A stretch of DNA of 25,000 bases. Origin: Symbiodinium natans. Taxonomy: Eukaryota; Sar; Dinophyceae; Suessiales; Symbiodiniaceae. Numbering within the stretch: the stretch's first letter is position 1; every line of letters begins with the position of its first letter. Positions 7,338-15,466 of the stretch are shown in pieces. The DNA is taken from contig CAJNDS010002124.1 in the NCBI GenBank assembly GCA_905221605.1, positions 427,421 through 452,420 of the forward strand, in the 5' to 3' direction. The notes beneath the pieces are model-generated. The model ran no database searches and was not told the origin of the DNA. It saw only the letters and a program-made list of their open reading frames with translations. The translations under genes were made by a program, and so were the position numbers.

Positions 7338-7358
7338 TCAACATCAAGTACCCCCCAG
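7338..7358 (+). CDS. Possible 21-nt microexon of gene A
   Basis: CGCACAG acceptor, six codons NIKYPP plus split codons, then G|GTGGGT donor. Phases 1/1 fit the exons on either side (7177 and 7599). Without transcript evidence this stays tentative. Confidence 0.3.
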
Positions 7359-7598
7359 GTGGGTGGGATGAAGCCGATTAATGATTAATGATTTGTATTT
7401 ACTAATCCTGCAATACAACGCTGGCTGTTACTGTTTGCTTATACTTTTGCGTTTCACTAGACAGGAATTACTCAGCTTGAAGCAGGCTAAATGACATTCC
7501 GCGCTCATCAATTCTCGTTACTCGTTCTTATTTTACACATGTCAAGGGTCATGACCTGAACGAGGCTAAATTTCTTAATTTTAACCTTAGATTCTTAG

Positions 7599-7684
7599 AT
7601 CTCGTAACACTAGGACTGGTCGAGGATTCCGACGTGATATATGCAACGGAGAAACTTCTACAGTGTCTACAGATCAAAGGATCT
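7599..7684 (+). CDS. Exon of gene A
   Basis: After TTCTTAG the frame reads LVTLGLVEDSDVIYATEKLL to a TAA at 7685. The start phase fits phase-1 donors upstream. The 3' end is uncertain; a non-GT donor such as G|GATCTT, or a true stop, are both possible. Confidence 0.4.
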
Positions 7685-7748
7685 TAAAGGCTTAAAGGTA
7701 AAGTTAATTTTCATCTGAAGTTTGAATGATGCTTGCCGGTCGTTTCAG

Positions 7749-7787
7749 CATGGGACAGTGTGCGACTGGGGTGGCTGAGGCAGAGTC
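7749..7787 (+). CDS. Possible 39-nt exon of gene A
   Basis: It lies between a TCGTTTCAG acceptor and a GTGAGT donor, and the following 42-nt interval ends ATCTCAG. Both sites are good. None of its three frames joins cleanly to the favoured frame of 7830-7989, so the exact structure is unresolved. Confidence 0.25.
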
Positions 7788-7829
7788 GTGAGTGCGCGCT
7801 TGCTTTGACTTGAATTTGAATCATCTCAG

Positions 7830-7989
7830 GTTTGGCAAGAGCATCGTCGTCAGCGCTTTAACGTCAAAGATTCCCAAGGCGCAGTACAAGTCCCCGACGA
7901 TGTTCTCGCTGAACTCGCTGGCGTTCTGGCTTCAGGCATCAACAACACACCTTTCGAGAGCTTCCTGGCTGTAACACGGGGCACTGGGG
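7830..7989 (+). CDS. Exon of gene A
   Basis: Acceptor ATCTCAG, then 53 codons with a clear purine-first pattern: WQEHRRQRFNVKDS, then QVPDDVLAELAGVLASG and NNTPFESFLAVTRG. Donor GGGG|GTAACG at 7990, phase 1. A second frame over the same bases is open but has poor codon character. Confidence 0.6.
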
Positions 7990-8368
7990 GTAACGTCACT
8001 GGCGTGTCACGCATCATGAGATGAATGATTCATGCGCAGACACGGCTGTTGAGTTGCCTATGATATCGGCTATCAGATGTTCGCTCGACTCACTCTCAAG
8101 TCGCAGGCAAGCTAGGGTAGACAGGGCTTGTTAGTTCTGATTCTTGAAGTCAACCCAAACTTTAGAGTTTAAATGTAAAATTATGTCGCTTGAGTCATCC
8201 AGCTTTCTTTTGCTTGCGCTGAACTTGAACTCACAACATTCACAAACTGACGAGAAGGTTCAGCCTCTGTCATCTTGTAAAGCTTCAAGTTGCAAGTTTC
8301 AGAAAATAAAAGAAGATGGCGCACCCGCGTGGCGGCGTGTACGTTGGGGCTACGCTGAATCCGCCTAG

Positions 8369-8462
8369 GGCGCCAGCGTTACTCTTTCCGTGCACTGATC
8401 CGCTCCTACGTGTATCCCACGGTGGGGACTGCCAGCAATTTTCGCTGCCGCAGTGGTGGCAC
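8369..8462 (+). CDS. Exon of gene A with ambiguous 3' part
   Basis: After CGCCTAG the frame RQRYSFRALIRSYVYPTVG, TASNFRCRSGG joins in phase to 7830-7989. At 8463 an in-frame TAG follows within GTAGGCTCGCTGCAG (15 nt). Beyond it the same frame resumes as SAYERWVCHWSGKDGQCP to about 8530. The gap could be a 15-nt intron, a nonsense mutation or an insertion. A different frame over 8316-8582 is longer but not better in codon pattern. Confidence 0.4.
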
Positions 8463-8477
8463 GTAGGCTCGCTGCAG

Positions 8478-8533
8478 CTCTGCCTACGAGAGATGGGTTT
8501 GCCACTGGAGCGGCAAAGATGGTCAGTGCCCTG
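8478..8533 (+). CDS. Continuation exon of gene A, Cys/Trp-rich
   Basis: SAYERWVCHWSGKDGQCP continues the frame of 8369-8462 after the 15-nt GT-AG segment. Together the Cys residues (FRC, WVC, GQC) might form a small metal- or disulfide-stabilised module. This is inference only. The 3' end is uncertain. Confidence 0.3.
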
Positions 8534-8818
8534 CCTTACTTTTCAGCAGATTGTTTACTTACTTATACTTAGTACTAATTAGTTGTCTTGAAAGTTGAAG
8601 ATATTTTAAAAATAATATTAATTTAATCGATTTTGTTGTCATGAGTCATCAGTCACGCAGAAATGTGGCTTAGATTTGTATGTGTCTGGAATTTCTTGTT
8701 AGGAAGCGTGAGCATTAGCAAGATTCACCGTTGTCAAGTTGAGATGAGATTTCATTCGTTTGCCTTGAAGTAGCAGTGTGGACTGCTCGTTAACTTCGTT
8801 AACTGTGCGAAAGCTCAG
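8534..8818. other. Intron-like interval
   Basis: AT-rich with repeated TTAACTTCGTTAACT words. Nothing coding recognised. Confidence 0.35.
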
Positions 8819-8893
8819 ACAGGCGAAGGACGAGCGGAGAGCGGATTGGTGCTTGCAACTTGCAAGGGGGGCGTGTGCATTGTGAAGTTTTGA
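8819..8893 (+). CDS. Possible last exon of gene A
   Basis: Acceptor AAAGCTCAG, then TGEGRAESGLVLATCKGGVC and a TGA at 8891-8893. Codons are strongly coding-like. Alternatively a donor ATT|GTGAAG at about 8882 continues the gene. About 390 bp of AT-rich, exon-free DNA follows (8894-9285, with a TG microsatellite at 9105-9118). Confidence 0.4.
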   Translation, partial: TGEGRAESGLVLATCKGGVCIVKF

Positions 8894-9359
8894 CAGCTCG
8901 TGCGACTGCCGATTGGCATGGGATTGCTCAAGGCTGAAGCAGTGCAGTAAAAGGAAAATATAAAGTTAGCGTTGCTTTAAACGTTAAACTATAAGTTTAA
9001 AGTGTTTAACTGCTTAACTTAAGCTAAAGTTAACGTAACCTAGTTTTTTGTGTTTCCACTGTTCCGCCGGAGCTGGCTATTTAAGCTCTTTGACTCTTTG
9101 ACATATGTGTGTGTGTGTCTGCGTCAAAAGCAAAACATTACTGGTAGGATCAGCGAAGGCATAGCTATGACTTCTTAGTCGGTCAGTGTTCTCGCTAGAC
9201 ATCAAACGTGTAATAATCTATGAGCTCCAGGAGCAGCTCCAGTAGCAATTCAGCAGCTCAACCCTCATGCCACAAAAATAAATAGATGATGAATCGTATG
9301 TGTGTGAGGCTTAGGAGGTTGTCAATTCAGGAGTCAATAGTCAATGAGTCAATAGTCAG

Positions 9360-9945
9360 GAGTCAGAAAGCCAAGGTCACAACATCTTCAACGCGGGATG
9401 CGTGCTGTGGCCCGGACGAGCCTATGTCGCAGCAGCAGCAGCAGCAGCAGGGGGACGCGTGTTGCGGCCCTGATAAGCCAATGCCAATGTTTTGTGACGT
9501 GGGTTGTAACACTGATGGAGAGTTGCAAGCCAATGTGGCCAGGGAGGGTGAGGCGTCGGCATCTACGAATGTGAACAATGCGGGCCGTGGACCAGCAGCG
9601 TGGGGACACCGTGCTGACAACGCGCGGCAGCAACATGCAACCTGGGCCTGGCCGCAGCAGCCTTCTTCAACTCGTGCCAAGAGGAAACCTACACCAATCT
9701 TGCCACCGCACACCATGGCCAGCCGCGTCACTCCAATGCGCCCACCTCCTCCCGCTAGAGCGGCAGAGCAGCCTCCGCCGCCACCACCCCCTCCGCCTTA
9801 CGATTGGCCACCTCCGCCACCTGCGCACTCGACACCGACGCCAGTTGCGGCTGCCAAACCACCACCGGCGACGGCGACTGTGCCAACAAAAGCACGTCCA
9901 CGCACTGGAGACCAGATTGCCACGAAAGCGCAGCCTGCAATGAGA
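9360..9945 (+). CDS. Long exon: Pro-rich protein with poly-Gln and paired DACCGPD motifs
   Basis: The surrounding open frame runs 9286-10008, but its ends are stutter sequence. I place the exon between GTCAG|GAG and AGA|GTAGGA. It encodes DACCGPDEPMSQQQQQQQ, then a second DACCGPDKPM 18 residues on and FCDVGCNTDGE. A low-complexity region rich in Ala, Gln and Arg follows. A Pro-rich stretch (nine Pro, then YDWPPPPPAH) fits an SH3/WW/profilin-type ligand by composition only. The end is basic. Paired Cys could bind metal. No family recognised; probably largely disordered. Confidence 0.6.
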
Positions 9946-10189
9946 GTAGGACGATCGTCAGCTGAATCCGGACTTGGTTTGGCAGCCTTTACTGAGTACT
10001 GTTACTAGTTACAAGTTACTATCAAACTATCAAATCATACTAGTAACTTACTATCCTAGTCATCTAGATTCTTAATTCTTAATCTTGAATCTTAAACTGA
10101 GTACTATCCAAAACCAAAAATGATCAATTGGTGTTTTGGCGAAGATAGTTACAATTATAATTGTGTAGCAAGTTGTGTTCACTGCTAAG

Positions 10190-10321
10190 CGCACCCATGC
10201 CTTCTGAACCGAAGCAACACAAAGGATGACGACGCTGAGAGCCTGTCGGAACCTCGGAAGCGCAAACGCGAAGATGAAGGCGCGAAGCATCGCATCAGTC
10301 TGAAGTCGTTGCAAGTTCTAG
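10190..10321 (+). CDS. Exon with a nuclear-localisation-like basic/acidic motif
   Basis: Acceptor CTGCTAAG, donor CTAG|GTTAAA. It encodes TKDDDAESLSEPRKRKREDE followed by GAKHRISLKSL. The PRKRKRE cluster resembles a classical nuclear localisation signal. Its start phase does not fit the donor I chose for the preceding exon, so one boundary or an intervening exon is missing. The minus-strand frame here is a shadow. Confidence 0.5.
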
Positions 10322-10415
10322 GTTAAAAGTAATCTAAAAATATAACTGTGGCAGTCTGGCACATTCCGAGTGCATTCCGGGGCTCTGAGCCAACAGCCGA
10401 TGCACCCCTGCGCAG

Positions 10416-10506
10416 GCCGCAGCAGAGAGACGCGCGACGGAAGCTAAAGCAATGGGTGATGTGTGGCGCAATTGTACGCCTGACATCCGTGCCAGGGCCT
10501 ATTTGA
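10416..10506 (+). CDS. Exon of unknown gene B
   Basis: Acceptor CTGCGCAG|G, then AAAERRATEAKAMGDVW and RNCTPDIRARAYL. The phase-1 end at A|GTCCCA joins in frame with 10660-10715. No family recognised. Confidence 0.45.
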
Positions 10507-10659
10507 GTCCCAGAATCCTAGAATCAGAGCCGTAGAATCTTGAGCGTGCCGTGAGAGTTTGAGTCGAGCTTGAGTTTTTTGAATATGAGACTCTTAGACA
10601 GGCTCGGCTAACAGAGTCTGGTTACTGTAGTTTGTTTGTCGGCCATTTTAATCTGACAG

Positions 10660-10715
10660 CGGGCTGCGGCTTCGGAGTGGAAAAGACACCGGAGATTGCA
10701 GGCGTGCAGCTGTAT
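10660..10715 (+). CDS. Exon of unknown gene B
   Basis: Acceptor AATCTGACAG, then GCGFGVEKTPEIAGVQLY, donor TAT|GTGACA, phase 0. It joins in frame to both neighbours. Strong purine-first codons. Confidence 0.5.
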
Positions 10716-10796
10716 GTGACATGTCTGTGATGCAGTCCTACGTTCTTTCAGCTTAGGAAATTGATTAGAGTCAAGAGTCAAGAGTCAAAAGTTTAG

Positions 10797-10904
10797 AATG
10801 CGGGATCTGAGGTTAGATCTGCCATGGCGGAGATCTACCTGCGTTCCCTGACCAAAGGCTGCGGCGTAGTTCAGCAGGAGCTTCCGACGAGTTTTACGAG
10901 CATT
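10797..10904 (+). CDS. Exon of unknown gene B
   Basis: Acceptor AGTTTAG, then 36 codons including MAEIYLRSLTKGCGVVQQEL, donor ATT|GTGAGT. Phase 0 at both ends. The interval to 11181 holds AT-rich DNA and possible tiny exons I cannot place. Confidence 0.5.
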
Positions 10905-11181
10905 GTGAGTTGTGTGAGTTACACTGAATGACATGGGAACAAGGAACAAGTAAGGCCTCCAGCATCTTGGTTCATTCTGCGTTGCGCGCAGCTGCTTCGT
11001 ACCAGTACGAATTACGAATCACGAATTACTAGCTCTGCTCTACTAGTTACGACCGCTGGGCCGTTAGAAGGCGAAGCAGACTGTAACTGTAGCTGTGCAT
11101 TTTTAAATTTTAAATCTTAAATGTTAAAGTTTAACACTGTTAAACTGTCATGATCATGACATGTATTTCTACTATCTACAG

Positions 11182-11416
11182 AGCTAGCTTATCTTCGACT
11201 CGAGTTGGTCTTCGCCGATGTCTTGTATCAGACGCTACCTAAAGCCAGCAGACCCCACAACTGTCCGTCATCCGCGCGACAGGCGCGTCCATTCTGCGCA
11301 TTGGTGAACATCGAGTTTGACGAGACTTCGTCTAAGACCCGGCTTCGAGCAGGCTTGTTGGAGGTCGAAGCCATGTACCCATTCATGGCACCTCGACTAA
11401 CCAGTAGCCATTTCCG
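11182..11416 (+). CDS. Exon of unknown gene B
   Basis: Acceptor ATCTACAG, 77 codons open: YLRLELVFADVLYQTLP, ARQARPFCALVNIEFDETSS, LLEVEAMYPFMAPRL. Donor CCG|GTTACG, phase 2. Well-formed globular-looking sequence with no family I can name. Confidence 0.55.
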
Positions 11417-11456
11417 GTTACGCTAAGTGTTCAGCTAGTGTTGTTTGATGTTGCAG

Positions 11457-11481
11457 CCCTGTAAAGACTCGAAAACCGCTT
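11457..11481 (+). CDS. Possible 25-nt microexon of gene B
   Basis: Acceptor TGTTGCAG, PVKTRKPL, donor CTT|GTAACG. Phases fit 11416 (phase 2) on the left and 11581 (phase 0) on the right. Confidence 0.35.
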
Positions 11482-11580
11482 GTAACGAGTTGTTGAAGTT
11501 CTGAAGGAGCCTTTGCGGCAGCGGCGAGGGAGTAGCCGCGAAGTATCAGCTGATTAGTAATTCTAGTGACGCTGTGCCAG

Positions 11581-11672
11581 CCACCAGGTCCAAAGATGCG
11601 AGCTTTACGTACTACTCACTGCGGATTCTCCGGCAATCGCGAATCTGCGCTGGCATTATTAGGATTCGCTAC
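11581..11672 (+). CDS. Exon of unknown gene B
   Basis: Acceptor CTGTGCCAG, then PPGPKMRALRTTHCGFSGNR followed by ESALALLGFAT to a TGA near 11673. The start is phase 0 as required. A competing longer open frame at 11574-11819 uses another phase and contains stutter sequence. The 3' end is uncertain. Confidence 0.4.
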
Positions 11673-11673
11673 A

Positions 11674-12025
11674 TGACGCTGGCGTCATTAAGGCTTCGGT
11701 TCTTTTTTTTGCGAGGCATGCTTTCTTATCTTTTCATGAGCCATGATCAATGTTTTGTCACAGTCAAAGGTGTCATGTGCCATGTGCAATGGACAACGCG
11801 CAATGTAGCAGCGATATAGTTGCTCAAGATTTAAAATTTTCAACTACAACTGTAAGTACTTAGCAGTATTTACTATATTCGAGTCGAGTCTATGTAGTTG
11901 CTGCTTTTGTAATTTGTATCTACAGTCGGTAGTTCGTTCCTAGTTGCTAGCGCTACTGTGCTCCAAACTATCGACCAACCGTGCCATACGCGGACGAAGG
12001 ATGACAGGACTGCCGACATCTCCAG
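11674..12025. other. Intron-like interval
   Basis: A run of T (11701-11709) and stutters such as CATGAGCCATGATCAATG and AGTCGAGTCTATGTAG. Nothing coding recognised. Confidence 0.35.
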
Positions 12026-12115
12026 CATTTCTCCGCCGGGCAACTGCAGAAGGTCTCTGGCAAGCTATACTCCAAAAACATCCTGTGCCGTTATGGAGCG
12101 GCCTGGCAGTCTAAG
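12026..12115 (+). CDS. Exon candidate of gene B, frame ambiguous
   Basis: After GACATCTCCAG all three frames are open for about 90 nt. The best codon pattern gives HFSAGQLQKVSGKLYSKN then ILCRYGAAWQSK. No family recognised. The donor is not clear. Confidence 0.35.
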
Positions 12116-12399
12116 CTAAGCAGTCCAGCTTAAACTATCTCAATGTAAATATTATGTAAGTGTGAATCTACGGCGCAATCCAGACTGTGGTCTAGAGTCA
12201 GAGTCTAGAGTCTAAACTGCAGTCGTCCACGTAGGGAGTTGTGCACAGGAAAGAAATAAATTTCAGGCGTTGCAAATATTTGCTGCGTTTCAACAAATTC
12301 AAGCTAGAACAGTCCAACTAACTCAATGTTAGGTTTAGTTTAACAGTTTAACTTGTGCGCATGATTTGTAACTTGTGGAGCTGCGGCAAGTTACTCGAG

Positions 12400-12459
12400 G
12401 TCCCTCATTGACCGCCCAGCCCATTGCCCGTGTAGGAGAGTTGAGAGCGAGATGATCAG
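12400..12459 (+). CDS. Exon candidate of gene B
   Basis: Acceptor CTCGAG|G, then SLIDRPAHCPCRRVESEMI, donor CAG|GTAGTT. Cys-X-Cys. Low support beyond splice sites and codon pattern. Confidence 0.3.
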
Positions 12460-12728
12460 GTAGTTCTAGGTTCCAGGTTGCAGTTCTCGGTGCAGCGGTA
12501 TATAAATGAATGTTATATTATATTACGTCGGCATGGATTGAATTGAGATACAATGTCCGACTCGCTCGGACTCACTCATGAGTCATCATGAATCATGGGT
12601 CACTCAAGTGACTCAAATGCAACGTTAACCGTTAAACTAAGTTTAAGCTAACTTACAATCCTAATCCTCAGGATCTGTTTCTGGAGTTAAGCTAGCCTAG
12701 AGTCTTAGAGCCCTCAGTACAGACTTAG

Positions 12729-12878
12729 CTTCTACGTGCGCGCTCAGTCTCAGGCTGGTCGGAGCACGCAGAGCTCTTCGTGTTGCGCTTGGTGTGCGAC
12801 GACGCGTCCGCAAACCGACGGATGGTGTGGGCTGGCGTCGTGCCTCAGAAGCCGAGCAATTGCTTGGTTCTGCACAAA
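12729..12878 (+). CDS. Exon of gene B next to the internal telomeric block
   Basis: After GACTTAG the frame is open: SVSGWSEHAELFVLRLVCDD, then ANRRMVWAGVVPQKPSNCLV. Donor AAA|GTGTGT is phase 0 and is followed by a 46-nt intron ending TCTTTCAG. Strongly coding-like; no family recognised. Confidence 0.5.
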
Positions 12879-12924
12879 GTGTGTGATATGTTTTCCGGCA
12901 GCATGTCTGACGGTTCTCTTTCAG

Positions 12925-12972
12925 GGCGTGGCCTATCGGATCTCTCAGCCAAACATTGGCCAAAATACCCTG
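12925..12972 (+). CDS. Terminal or truncated exon, stop supplied by CCCTAA repeat
   Basis: After CTCTTTCAG the frame GVAYRISQPNIGQNTLP runs straight into CCC-TAA-GCCC, the start of the internal telomere-like block. It joins phase 0 to 12729-12878. The stop codon is therefore part of the telomeric repeat, suggesting the gene was cut here. Confidence 0.4.
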
Positions 12973-13205
12973 CCCTAAGCCCAAACCCCTAAGGCCCTAA
13001 ACTAGGCCCTAAACCCTCAACCTAAGCCCATGGCCCAAAACCCAAAACCCTAGCCCGAAACCCTAAACACCAAACTTACCCTAAACGCCCTAAACCCTAA
13101 ACTAAACGAAACCCAAAACTCCAAAACCCTAAACCCTAACCCTAAACTTGCCCTAAACTAAATAAACCTACGCCCTAAACCCTAAGCCCGAAGGCTAAAA
13201 GTTCA
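12969..13205 (-). repeat. Internal CCCTAAA-like block (G-rich on -)
   Basis: About 235 bp of degenerate CCCTAAA units (CCCTAAGC, CCCAAAAC, CCCTAAACC) lie 7 kb to the right of the main telomeric mosaic, between two plus-strand exon groups. On + it contains almost no GT, so unlike the tracts in the left part it cannot easily act as an intron for the plus-strand gene. Confidence 0.9.
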
Positions 13206-13221
13206 AGGTTAACCTCAAAAA

Positions 13222-13344
13222 ATGACTAATAACACATCGCCTGAGCAGCCTGACATGTTTGCTGCTAAGGCACAAGCTACACAACTCCATCGAGCCAATC
13301 TGGCGCGGGATGAAGTGTCTCACTCCCATGCGTCTTGGTCGCCG
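13222..13344 (+). CDS. Possible first exon of locus C
   Basis: First good ATG after the telomeric block (13222): MTNNTSPEQPDMFAAKAQ, then QLHRANLARDEVSHSHASW. The frame meets TAG at 13366. The same frame then continues as VESKVKQCYRRVIASA to about 13450. Either a 24-nt GTGATC...TTGTAG intron (13345-13368) or a stop separates them. Whether this is the true start is unknown. Confidence 0.4.
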
Positions 13345-13368
13345 GTGATCTTAAGTGTTGAGTTGTAG

Positions 13369-13452
13369 ATTGTGGAGAGCAAAGTCAAGCAGTGTTATCG
13401 CCGAGTCATCGCCAGCGCGGTAACCACCAGTCCACTTTCCATGCTGAAAGAA
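13369..13452 (+). CDS. Exon candidate of locus C, frame uncertain
   Basis: After GAGTTGTAG one frame reads IVESKVKQCYRRVIASAVTT and onwards. Other frames are also open up to a GTAACC at 13423, so frame and end are uncertain. Confidence 0.3.
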
Positions 13453-13524
13453 AGTGAAGTGCAGTGAAGCGAAGAGTCAAATCGCACCAAAGTCAGAAAC
13501 GGTCACACAATCTCGGCGCAGTGT

Positions 13525-13635
13525 TCGAAGCTCTTAAGTCTTAACTCTGAACTCTTAACTCTTAACTCTGAACTCTTAACTCTGAACTCTTAACTCTTAA
13601 CTCGTAACTCTCAACTCTTAACTCTTAACTCTTAC
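13525..13635. repeat. ACTCTTA / ACTCTGA stutter in an intron
   Basis: About 13 tandem 7-9-bp words (CTTAACTCT, CTGAACTCT). This is typical of the intron low-complexity in this window. Related words recur at 21110-21180 and elsewhere. Confidence 0.85.
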
Positions 13636-13665
13636 TAACGTAACAAAATACACGCTCACGCTAAG

Positions 13666-13817
13666 GTTCTACACTGCGGGATTCCTGGCGGGTGGGTCCA
13701 ACTACTTGGAGATGCTGCAACACATAGAGGCGTGGATCTTTGCGCCGGACACAGTGAAGGTTGTGTACTCCTATGAATCAGTGCGCCTCGCTTTTGCCTT
13801 AACGAAAAAGAAGATAC
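13666..13817 (+). CDS. Exon of locus C
   Basis: Acceptor GCTAAG|G, 50 codons: FYTAGFLAGGSNYLEMLQHI, then EAWIFAPDTVKVVYSYESVR and LAFALTKKK. Donor ATAC|GTAGAA, phase 1, joining in frame to 13899 across an 81-nt intron. No family recognised. Confidence 0.6.
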
Positions 13818-13898
13818 GTAGAAGTTCTAGAATCTAGAGCTCCAGAGATCCATAGTCGAGGGTTGGGGATGTAAGAAGTTATCTACCTTTTCCTGCAG

Positions 13899-14187
13899 AA
13901 GACATACTGAGGCCTGACCCGGCAGTGCGTCATGCAAACAAATGTATCCTGAAACTGGCCCTTGGGCCAGAGCCAGCGGAGACTGAGACAGATGACCACG
14001 CGCGAGCGCGCAGGAAGAGATGGGAGCTTGGTCATGAATTGCTGGATCTGGATACAGGGCACTGGGGAGATGCCCAGCATATTGTTCATCATTGTCGAGG
14101 ACTGTCCTGCTGTGCGAACGGAATCCGGCAGACTCGGGCGCGGCTCTGGGTTCTCATCACAGCACCTTGGCCAATGCAGCCCTGCAG
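13899..14187 (+). CDS. Exon of locus C, His/Cys-containing
   Basis: Acceptor TTTTCCTGCAG, 95 codons: RHANKCILKLALGPEPAE, RARRKRWELGHELLDLDTGH, QHIVHHCRGLSCCANGIR. Phase 1 in, phase 2 out. The proposed donor is the non-canonical CAG|GCCTGT at 14188. The H/C cluster (VHHCRGLSCC) could bind metal, but no known zinc-finger spacing is met. The minus-strand frame (14230-13883) is a shadow. Confidence 0.6.
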
Positions 14188-14344
14188 GCCTGTAGGCTAT
14201 GTAGGCGTGTAAAGTGCATGGCTTGTCCATGTCAGTGTCGTCGTTAACTCAGTCGACTCTTTATTTAGTCAATTTAGTAATTAGTCTTGAGTCTTTAGTT
14301 TAAAATTTAGTTTAGTGATAGTTCAGTGAGGCGCTCATCTTCAG

Positions 14345-14434
14345 CGTTAAGCCCACGACTCCAGCAGTATCCCGATGGACATTGTGCGGAAAGTCAGCCC
14401 GTTACTTTCTGCGGCTTGGAATGACTTGGACTTC
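14345..14434 (+). CDS. Exon of locus C
   Basis: Acceptor CATCTTCAG, then VKPTTPAVSRWTLCGKSARY and FLRLGMTW. Donor TTC|GTTTTC, phase 2. Joins in phase to 14482. A competing ATG frame (MDIVRKVSPLL...) overlaps it. Confidence 0.45.
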
Positions 14435-14481
14435 GTTTTCGAGTTTTCGAATCAGAATTCTTCTTCCGTGAGGGCAGGTAG

Positions 14482-14512
14482 GTGGGATGGCACAGTGTGT
14501 CTCCGTCGCCGT
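14482..14512 (+). CDS. 31-nt microexon of locus C
   Basis: GCAGGTAG acceptor, WDGTVCLRRR, donor CGT|GTGAGT. Phase 2 in and 0 out agree with both neighbours. Confidence 0.4.
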
Positions 14513-14747
14513 GTGAGTTGGCACATACTCAGTTCGTTACGATTCCTTACATAACCTCATGTAGCCTGCTAAGTGCTAAGCCGCTACCGCTACGCGTAAA
14601 CTTTACGACTTTACGACGATGCAGAGTAAATGGAGTAAACTATACTCGCAGAAGAACAGTAACATGAAACTGAAACATGATACTAATCATCAGGAATCAA
14701 GAGTCAAGAGTAATCAAGAGTCAACAACCAGACACGCGTTCTGTCAG

Positions 14748-14770
14748 TTTGCTTGTGGCGATTTGCGCCG
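14748..14770 (+). CDS. 23-nt microexon of locus C
   Basis: Acceptor TTCTGTCAG, FACGDLR, donor CCG|GTCAAA. Phase 0 in and 2 out agree with 14512 and 14865. Confidence 0.35.
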
Positions 14771-14864
14771 GTCAAATTTAACTTGATAGATTCACTGGGC
14801 AGGCTTTACCTCAAGCTAACTTATACTAAATTAAATTAACTAAACGTGTATAAACTTGTTTCAG

Positions 14865-14919
14865 AGTCAAAGTTAACCCGGACGCATCTGGTGTCTCACG
14901 CACCAACGATGATATAGCA
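14865..14919 (+). CDS. Exon of locus C
   Basis: Acceptor CTTGTTTCAG, VKVNPDASGVSRTNDDIA, donor GCA|GTGATG, phase 0. Continues in frame with 15023. If the donor is not used the frame ends at TAG 14926-14928. Confidence 0.45.
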
Positions 14920-15022
14920 GTGATGTAGCTATTTCGTGACAGAGTCAAAACTCAAGACTCAAGACTTAAAAATCAAGACACTTCTGAGGCTGTCAACAGC
15001 GTACCATCGGATCCTCTTGCAG

Positions 15023-15466
15023 GGCTTCAGCCGGCTTCACAACATGAAGCCTGCTACCCTCAAGAGGAATTTCGAGGAAAGCAACGAGCTAGTGACTGCT
15101 TCCACAATCATTTTGGATGCCGTGGAGCCCGCAGCCAACACAACCACATTGTACCAAAAAACGATGCGAATCAAAGCTTACAAATGCTACTGCTGGCTTC
15201 AAGATGCGAACACGGTGTATGACTTGCTGATTACTTGCGCGTGCATTGGGCCCATGGAACACATCATGCATGTGTTCATGCTGTGGCAGCAGCGCGGCAT
15301 GCACTTATCTCCAACGGAGTCGCCGCTAGTCCAGATGACATCTTCGGAGAAGTCACCCGCTCAAAGAGCCGTACGTCAGCTGCTCGACATACTTGAGACC
15401 GGCCGCATCGATCATGAGTCTCCATCGCTGCAGCAAATCGCTGAAGGACCCTGGCAGCACTTGGAT
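15023..15466 (+). CDS. 148-codon exon of locus C, helical, Cys/Met-rich
   Basis: The open frame extends 14936-15502, but its left and right ends are stutter. I place the exon between CTCTTGCAG|GGC and GAT|GTTCCT. Segments: GFSRLHNMKPATLKRNFEES, AYKCYCWLQDANTVYDLLIT, PMEHIMHVFMLWQQRGMHLS, RAVRQLLDILETGRIDHESP. Phase 0 at both ends. Predicted mainly helical. No transmembrane segment is convincing, and no family recognised. Confidence 0.65.

Noticed and set aside
9363-9731. 122-codon minus-strand frame with poly-Cys
   Set aside because: The poly-Cys comes from the CAG run on the other strand; the plus-strand 240-codon frame is the better explanation.
12697-12984. 95-codon minus-strand frame
   Set aside because: A shadow of the plus-strand exon 12729-12878, which has better codon pattern and a phase-consistent intron.
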